From contig DATCLN010000183.1 of NCBI GenBank assembly GCA_036563895.1, positions 1 through 9,643 of the forward strand: a stretch of 9,643 nucleotides of DNA, read 5' to 3'. The translations under genes and the position numbers were made by a program. This DNA comes from ZCTH02-B3 sp036563895 (GTDB lineage Bacteria > Bacillota > Bacilli > Paenibacillales > Paenibacillaceae). A model generated the notes under the pieces. That model worked only from the letters and a program-made list of their open reading frames with translations, was not told the DNA's origin and made no database searches. Positions 6,436-9,643 of the stretch are shown here, piece by piece (within the stretch, counting starts at the first letter, position 1; each line of letters opens with the position of its first letter).

Positions 6436-6491
6436 GGGCGGCCGGGCGGCCGGCGACGGCGGACGGACCTGTCCCGGGCGGCCAACCGCTG

Positions 6492-6507
6492 TGATATAAT
6501 GGGAGCG
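6492..6507 (+). promoter_or_regulatory. Promoter of the ktrA-type gene, extended -10
   Basis: TGA precedes a perfect TATAAT (6495-6500). The -35 position holds TCCCGG (6472-6477, 17-nt spacer), a poor match, so the extended -10 must carry most of the activity. The predicted leader is only about 27 nt, too short for a ydaO/c-di-AMP riboswitch. Confidence 0.65.
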
Positions 6508-6533
6508 AATTGTCCCCTGGAGGTTTTTGACGG

Positions 6534-7199
6534 ATGTCCAAAAAACAGTTCGCCGTCATCGGTCTCGGACGGTTCGGATCCAGCGTGGCCCGCTTTCTGT
6601 CCGGGATGAAATACGAAGTGCTGGCCATCGACAACAATCCCGAACGCGTGCAAAGCCTGGCGCAAATCGTCACCCAGGCCGTCACCGCGGATTCCACCGA
6701 CGAGGAAACGCTCAGGGCGCTCGGCTTGCGCAATTTCGACGTGGTGGTCGTCGCCATCGGCAGCGACATCCAGGCGAGCATCCTGACCACCCTCATCCTG
6801 AAGGAGCTCGGCGTTCCCCGGCTGGTGGCGAAGGCGCAAAACGACCTGCACGGCAAGGTGCTGGCCAGGATCGGCGCCGACCGGGTCATCTACCCCGAAC
6901 GGGACATGGGCCTGCGCGTCGCGCATCAGCTGATTTCGCCCAACATCCTGGAGCATATCGAGCTGTCCCCTGAATACGGCATCGTGGAAATGGAAGCCGC
7001 CCCCGGCATGATCGGCAAAAACTTGCGGGAGCTCGGCATCCGGGCGGAATTCGGCTGCAGCGTGCTGGCCATCAAGACCGGCAACCGGATGAACATTTCG
7101 CCCGGCGCAGAGGATGTGATCCGGAAAGGCGACGTGCTGGTCATCGTCGGCCGCAACAGCGATCTGAACCGGCTGGAGAAAAGCTACGGGGAAAGCTGA
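6534..7199 (+). CDS. ktrA: KtrA/TrkA-type RCK regulator of potassium uptake
   Basis: A 221-aa cytosolic protein with an N-terminal RCK_N Rossmann domain (nucleotide-binding GLGRFG, residues 10-15; Asp33 at the end of strand 2 expected to contact the ribose) and a C-terminal RCK_C domain (from about residue 140) ending in KGDVLVIVG. KtrA or KtrC subunits form octameric rings that gate the KtrB or KtrD membrane subunit in response to ATP/ADP, and RCK_C of KtrA binds c-di-AMP; here an ISPGAEDVI segment lies at the corresponding place. The length equals that of B. subtilis KtrA and KtrC. Start: ATG 6534 with GGAGG at 6519-6523 (10 nt). No membrane subunit is encoded in the window, as is usual for unlinked ktrC-type genes, so KtrA versus KtrC is open. 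It is first in a likely operon with the methylase 12 nt downstream. Confidence 0.9.
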   Translation: MSKKQFAVIGLGRFGSSVARFLSGMKYEVLAIDNNPERVQSLAQIVTQAVTADSTDEETLRALGLRNFDVVVVAIGSDIQASILTTLILKELGVPRLVAKAQNDLHGKVLARIGADRVIYPERDMGLRVAHQLISPNILEHIELSPEYGIVEMEAAPGMIGKNLRELGIRAEFGCSVLAIKTGNRMNISPGAEDVIRKGDVLVIVGRNSDLNRLEKSYGES

Positions 7200-7211
7200 G
7201 GTCGCCCGAGG

Positions 7212-8018
7212 GTGAGCACCGTCCGCGAAACGATCGTCACGTCGCCGCACAACGCCCGGGCGAAGCGCTGGGCTTCGCTGCAGCACCGGAAATACCGCGA
7301 CCGGTACGGCGCTTTTCTGGCCGAGGGCGCGCATTTGGTCAAGGAAGTGCTGGAGGCCGGCGAGACGGTGGAAGCCGTCGTCTATGACGAAGGGTGCGGC
7401 TGGCCGGCGGAGCTGGACCGCGGTCTCGCCGCGGCGGCGGGGGAAATCGTGCGTGCGTCCGCAGAGGTCATGGCGAAATGCGCCGCCACCGATTCGCCGC
7501 CCCCCGTATTCGCCGTCGTACGCAAGCGTCCGGCCGACCCGGCCGTCCTGTTCCGTCCCGGCGCCCTGGTCGTCGTTCTCGACGGACTGCGCGATCCCGG
7601 CAACGTCGGTACCATCATCCGCAGCGCCGACGCCGCCGGCGCCGACGCGGTCGTCGTCGGGCGGGGCAGCGCCGATCCCTTCAGCCCGAAGGCCGTGCGC
7701 TCCACAATGGGTTCGCTGTTTCACCTGCCGGTCCTCGAAGGGGACCTGGCACAGCTTCTTCCCGAGGCGAAGGCCCGGGGGTTTCGCCTGATCGGCTCCG
7801 ATCCCCGCGCCGAGCGGACATGCTATGAATGCGATTGGAGCGGGAGCGTCTGGCTCCTCGTGGGCAGCGAATCGGAGGGGTTGTCGCCGCAGGCCGCCGC
7901 GCAGCTGGACGAATGCGTCCGGATTCCCATGCGCGGCCGGGCGGAGTCGCTGAACGCGGCGATGGCCGCCACGGTGCTGCTGTTCGAGGCGATGCGGGTG
8001 CGCATTTCCCGGGATTAG
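7212..8018 (+). CDS. ysgA: SpoU/TrmH-family RNA 2'-O-methyltransferase (YsgA-like)
   Basis: A 268-aa SPOUT-class methyltransferase that uses S-adenosylmethionine to methylate a ribose 2'-OH in RNA. An N-terminal substrate-binding domain (about residues 20-100, with FLAEGAHLVKEVLE) precedes the knotted SpoU domain: motif 1 NVGTIIR (131-137), motif 2 GSESEGLS (218-225) and motif 3 PMRGRAESLNAAMA (239-252), including the catalytic Arg of motif 1. In B. subtilis, ysgA lies next to sspI and pheS; the presence of sspI nearby supports orthology, and that enzyme has been reported to act on 23S rRNA. Start: GTG 7212 with GAGG at 7198-7201. It follows ktrA by 12 nt with no terminator, so the two are probably co-transcribed. 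pheS does not follow here. Confidence 0.9.
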   Translation: MSTVRETIVTSPHNARAKRWASLQHRKYRDRYGAFLAEGAHLVKEVLEAGETVEAVVYDEGCGWPAELDRGLAAAAGEIVRASAEVMAKCAATDSPPPVFAVVRKRPADPAVLFRPGALVVVLDGLRDPGNVGTIIRSADAAGADAVVVGRGSADPFSPKAVRSTMGSLFHLPVLEGDLAQLLPEAKARGFRLIGSDPRAERTCYECDWSGSVWLLVGSESEGLSPQAAAQLDECVRIPMRGRAESLNAAMAATVLLFEAMRVRISRD

Positions 8019-8075
8019 GCAGTTGGCGTCGGTCTTGGAAAGGTCATTCCGTGCGGCGAAAGGGGAAGGTTCCGC

Positions 8076-8808
8076 ATGTCGCAACTGCTGGTGAAGGCCA
8101 AGGCCGTTCCGGACGCGGACGGGCTCGTGGTGGACATCAGTCCGGAGGCGGCCGGCTGGAAATACGTCGGATTCCAGGTTGTCGGGACGGGCGGACGTGA
8201 GGACGGACAAACAGGAATGGCGCGGCATCGGCCGGCGCATGAGCGTTTTTGAAGGGCCGGCGCCTTACGCCGTCTATGTGCCCGCCGGAGACCGGTTCGA
8301 GGTGGCGGCGCTGACCGATCTGGAGCTGGCCGTGTGCCTGGCTCCGGGCAAAGGCACCCATCCGGCCCGGCTGATCGAACCCGGGGACGTGGCCGTGGAG
8401 GTGCGGGGACGCGGAAGCATGGAACGGAGGATTCATCACATTCTGCCGGAAACGGAGCCTGCGGACAGCCTGCTGGTGGTCGAGGTGTTCACGCAGGGCG
8501 GGAACTGGGTCGGCTACCCGCCGCACAAGCACGACGTGGACGATCCGCCCCGCGAGACGTATCTGGAGGAAACGTACTACCACAAAATCCGCCCGGAGCA
8601 CGGGTTTGCCCTGCAGCTGGTGTACACGGACGACCGCAGCCTGGACGAACGGCTGGTGGTGCGGAACAACGACGCCGTGCTGGTTCCGAGAGGATACCAC
8701 CCTGTCGCGGCGGCACCCGGCTACGACCTCTACTATATCAACGTGATGGCCGGACCCGTCCGGATGTGGCGGATTCACAACGATCCCGACCATGAATGGC
8801 TTTTGTGA
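8076..8808 (+). pseudogene. iolB: iolB, 5-deoxy-glucuronate isomerase, disrupted by an internal frameshifting deletion
   Basis: IolB isomerises 5-deoxy-D-glucuronate in myo-inositol breakdown. The N-terminus (ATG 8076, AGGGGAAGG at 8061-8069, 6 nt spacing) reads MSQLLVKAKAV... to GWKYVGFQVV, as in IolB, then leaves frame at about 8183 and stops at 8250-8252. The rest reads in another frame from TTG 8179: LSGRADV...IGRRMSVFEG, then YPPHKHD and LEETYYHKI (cupin metal ligands), YTDDRS, PRGYHPV and a complete C-terminus ending NDPDHEWLL. In intact homologues about 21 residues lie between GF-x-V and LSG-x-A; they are missing. Reading-frame arithmetic needs a loss of 3n+2 nt, and 68 nt fits. Internal restarts (TTG 8179, ATG 8239) lack ribosome sites, so product is doubtful. 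No other iol gene is nearby. A sequencing or assembly error is the main alternative. Confidence 0.82.
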
Positions 8809-8838
8809 AAATCTATCCGACATGGATAGATTTTCTTG
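8807..8838 (+). terminator. Terminator overlapping the iolB stop codon
   Basis: A perfect 12-bp stem GAAAATCTATCC (8807-8818) / GGATAGATTTTC (8824-8835) with loop GACAT. The T run sits mostly within the 3' arm (8831-8834), followed by TTG. The A-rich 5' arm would let it work in both directions. It begins inside the iolB TGA. Confidence 0.7.
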
Positions 8839-8852
8839 TTTGCAGGGGTCTG

Positions 8853-8868
8853 TGGTATAATGGGCGCA
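8853..8868 (+). promoter_or_regulatory. Cupin gene promoter, extended -10
   Basis: TGG followed by a perfect TATAAT (8856-8861); the -35 region is poor. The 15-mer at 8849-8863 is identical to that of the prfC promoter. Transcription would start near 8868, about 58 nt before the ATG. Confidence 0.7.
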
Positions 8869-8925
8869 TATATAAGCGGGGAGTAACCTTGGACTCATCA
8901 ATGCGGACGGGGAGGAACGGACGAC

Positions 8926-9243
8926 ATGGCGCAAATCGGAGTGTGGGAAAACACCGAGCCCGGCGTAAGGCGCCGGATTCATCCGCCAGGGAAGGCGCTG
9001 ATGATCATGGAAGTGGAGTTCGAGGAAGGCGCCGAATCCGCCGAACACTCGCACCCGCACGAGCAGATTTCCTATTGCCTCCGGGGAGAGTTCGAATTCC
9101 GCCTCGACGGCCGGCCTGTGCGCCTGCACGCCGGCGAGTCGCTGATCATTCCCGGCGGCGTCCGGCACGCTGCGAAGGCGCTCGCCAAGGGGGCGTTGCT
9201 GGATTCCTTTACGCCGGTGCGTGAAGATCTGGTGGGAAAATGA
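8926..9243 (+). CDS. Small single-domain cupin protein
   Basis: A 105-aa protein that is one cupin barrel. Cupin motif 1 is present as Gly35, His41, His43, Gln47, Gly54 (HSHPHEQISYCLRGE), with Gln in place of the usual metal-binding Glu. Motif 2 is Gly70, Pro76, Gly78, His81 (GESLIIPGGVRH). The likely metal ligands are therefore His41, His43, Gln47 and His81. Start: ATG 8926 with GGAGG at 8911-8915 (10 nt). It has its own promoter and is followed by a weak hairpin. No signal peptide. The function of this group is not predictable from sequence: such proteins include isomerases, dioxygenases and small-molecule sensors. Its position after iolB, itself a bicupin, is probably coincidental, since a terminator separates them. 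Confidence 0.85.
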   Translation: MAQIGVWENTEPGVRRRIHPPGKALMIMEVEFEEGAESAEHSHPHEQISYCLRGEFEFRLDGRPVRLHAGESLIIPGGVRHAAKALAKGALLDSFTPVREDLVGK

Positions 9244-9270
9244 GCGGCCGTCGGGCCGCATAAATTTTTT
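9244..9270 (+). terminator. Possible weak terminator after the cupin gene
   Basis: GCGGCC (9244-9249) / GGCCGC (9254-9259) with loop GTCG, starting right after the stop codon. The T run (9265-9270) is separated from the stem by ATAAA, which weakens the call. Confidence 0.45.
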
Positions 9271-9333
9271 GTCCACTCTCCGCATAAAGATGGAGCAGAA
9301 CAGGGGTCATGCCGTCGGCGGGGAGGGAGACGC

Positions 9334-9643
9334 ATGCGGCGCAGATGGGGAAGGCCGGTGCCGGCGCTGAGATGGCCGCCGCGGGCGCGGTTTGCCGCGC
9401 GGTCGTTCCGGTTTGCCGGCTCCCGGCGGTTCATTCCCGCGCGCCGCTCCGTGCTGCGGACTTCCGCTCCGCGGAGGGTCGCCTTCCGTCGCGCCGGGCT
9501 TCCGGTTCGCCCAAGGCGCATTTGGACGGTCCGGCCGCCCGGGCGGCTGAGGATGACCCGCGGGAAACTGATCCTGCTTTGCCTTCTCGCCTTCGGGATG
9601 TCCGTTCTTGCCGCGATCCGTTTTTTTGACGCGCGTATGAAGG
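9334..9643 (+). CDS. Membrane protein with arginine-rich leader, N-terminal part; possibly sporulation protein YunB
   Basis: Open from ATG 9334 to the window end (103 codons, no stop), with GGAGG at 9322-9326, 7 nt upstream. The first 75 or so residues are extremely rich in Arg, Pro and Ala, beginning MRRRWGRPVPALRW. A hydrophobic stretch KLILLCLLAFGMSVLAAI (about residues 78-95) follows, then RFFDARMK. A basic leader followed by one membrane segment and a basic, polar stretch resembles the N-terminus of YunB, a sigma-E-controlled sporulation protein of Bacillales, but too little is visible for proof. A second in-frame ATG (9553) just before the membrane segment is an alternative start without a good ribosome site; if used, the arginine-rich part would not be translated. 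The gene is real at good confidence; the YunB name is low confidence. Confidence 0.55.
   Translation, partial: MRRRWGRPVPALRWPPRARFAARSFRFAGSRRFIPARRSVLRTSAPRRVAFRRAGLPVRPRRIWTVRPPGRLRMTRGKLILLCLLAFGMSVLAAIRFFDARMK

Noticed and set aside
6501..6533. Possible c-di-AMP (ydaO-type) riboswitch before ktrA
   Set aside because: The predicted leader is only about 27 nt, far too short, and no conserved riboswitch core is visible.
6175..6609. Plus-strand frame of 144 codons over sspI and the ktrA promoter
   Set aside because: Antisense to sspI and overlaps the start of ktrA in another frame; no ribosome site of note.
6363..8240. Minus-strand open frame opposite ktrA and ysgA (625 codons)
   Set aside because: Spans two real genes and two promoters in antisense. 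Composition is that of a reversed GC-rich frame.
8796..9224. Plus-strand frame of 142 codons overlapping the cupin gene
   Set aside because: Runs through the iolB terminator and the cupin promoter and is out of frame with the recognisable cupin.
1..9643. CRISPR array, tRNA, rRNA, prophage or defence system
   Set aside because: No regularly spaced repeats, no cloverleaf or rRNA-like segment, and every recognised gene has an ordinary function; nothing supports such a system.

Overview
The window reads as ordinary chromosome of a GC-rich, endospore-forming Firmicute, most likely in or near the Paenibacillaceae (Paenibacillus or Thermobacillus type). The evidence for this is an sspI gene (a spore-specific small acid-soluble protein) with a sigma-G-like promoter, strong GGAGG-type ribosome binding sites, extended -10 (TGnTATAAT) promoters, and a gene order sspI / ktrA-type gene / ysgA-type rRNA methylase that resembles Bacillales. 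The genus is inference; no rRNA or tRNA gene is present to settle it.

Layout. 1-281 (-): the start of an insertion-sequence transposase with a DUF772-type N-terminus, running off the left edge. 282-675: an AT-richer gap holding the transposase promoter, two adjacent hairpin terminators facing opposite directions, and the zwf leader. 688-2235 (+): zwf, glucose-6-phosphate dehydrogenase. 2348-2968 (+): a KynB-like metal-dependent cyclase/hydrolase, closed by a good terminator. 3204-4796 (+): prfC, release factor RF3, with its own promoter and terminator. 4943-6130 (+): a phnM-like amidohydrolase with its own promoter. 6127-6366 (-): sspI, convergent with phnM and sharing a CTAG that gives both stop codons. 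6534-8018 (+): a KtrA-type RCK potassium-channel regulator and a SpoU/TrmH-family RNA methyltransferase, 12 nt apart and probably co-transcribed. 8076-8808 (+): iolB, which appears broken by an internal deletion of about 68 bp that shifts the frame. 8926-9243 (+): a small single-domain cupin. 9334-9643 (+): the N-terminus of a membrane protein with a very arginine-rich leader, possibly the sporulation protein YunB, running off the right edge.

Most genes are single-gene units bounded by promoters and terminators, so the window is a series of housekeeping and accessory genes and not one pathway. Zwf feeds the oxidative pentose phosphate pathway, RF3 recycles release factors, KtrA gates K+ uptake, the methylase modifies RNA and SspI protects spore components. 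The phnM, kynB-like and iolB genes are each isolated from the operons in which their families usually work.

I do not see an undescribed defence, mobile or biosynthetic system. The observations most worth checking are the iolB deletion, the paired opposed terminators beside the transposase, the shared CTAG stop, the sigma-G-like promoter with its duplicated -35-region word, and the arginine-rich leader at the right edge.
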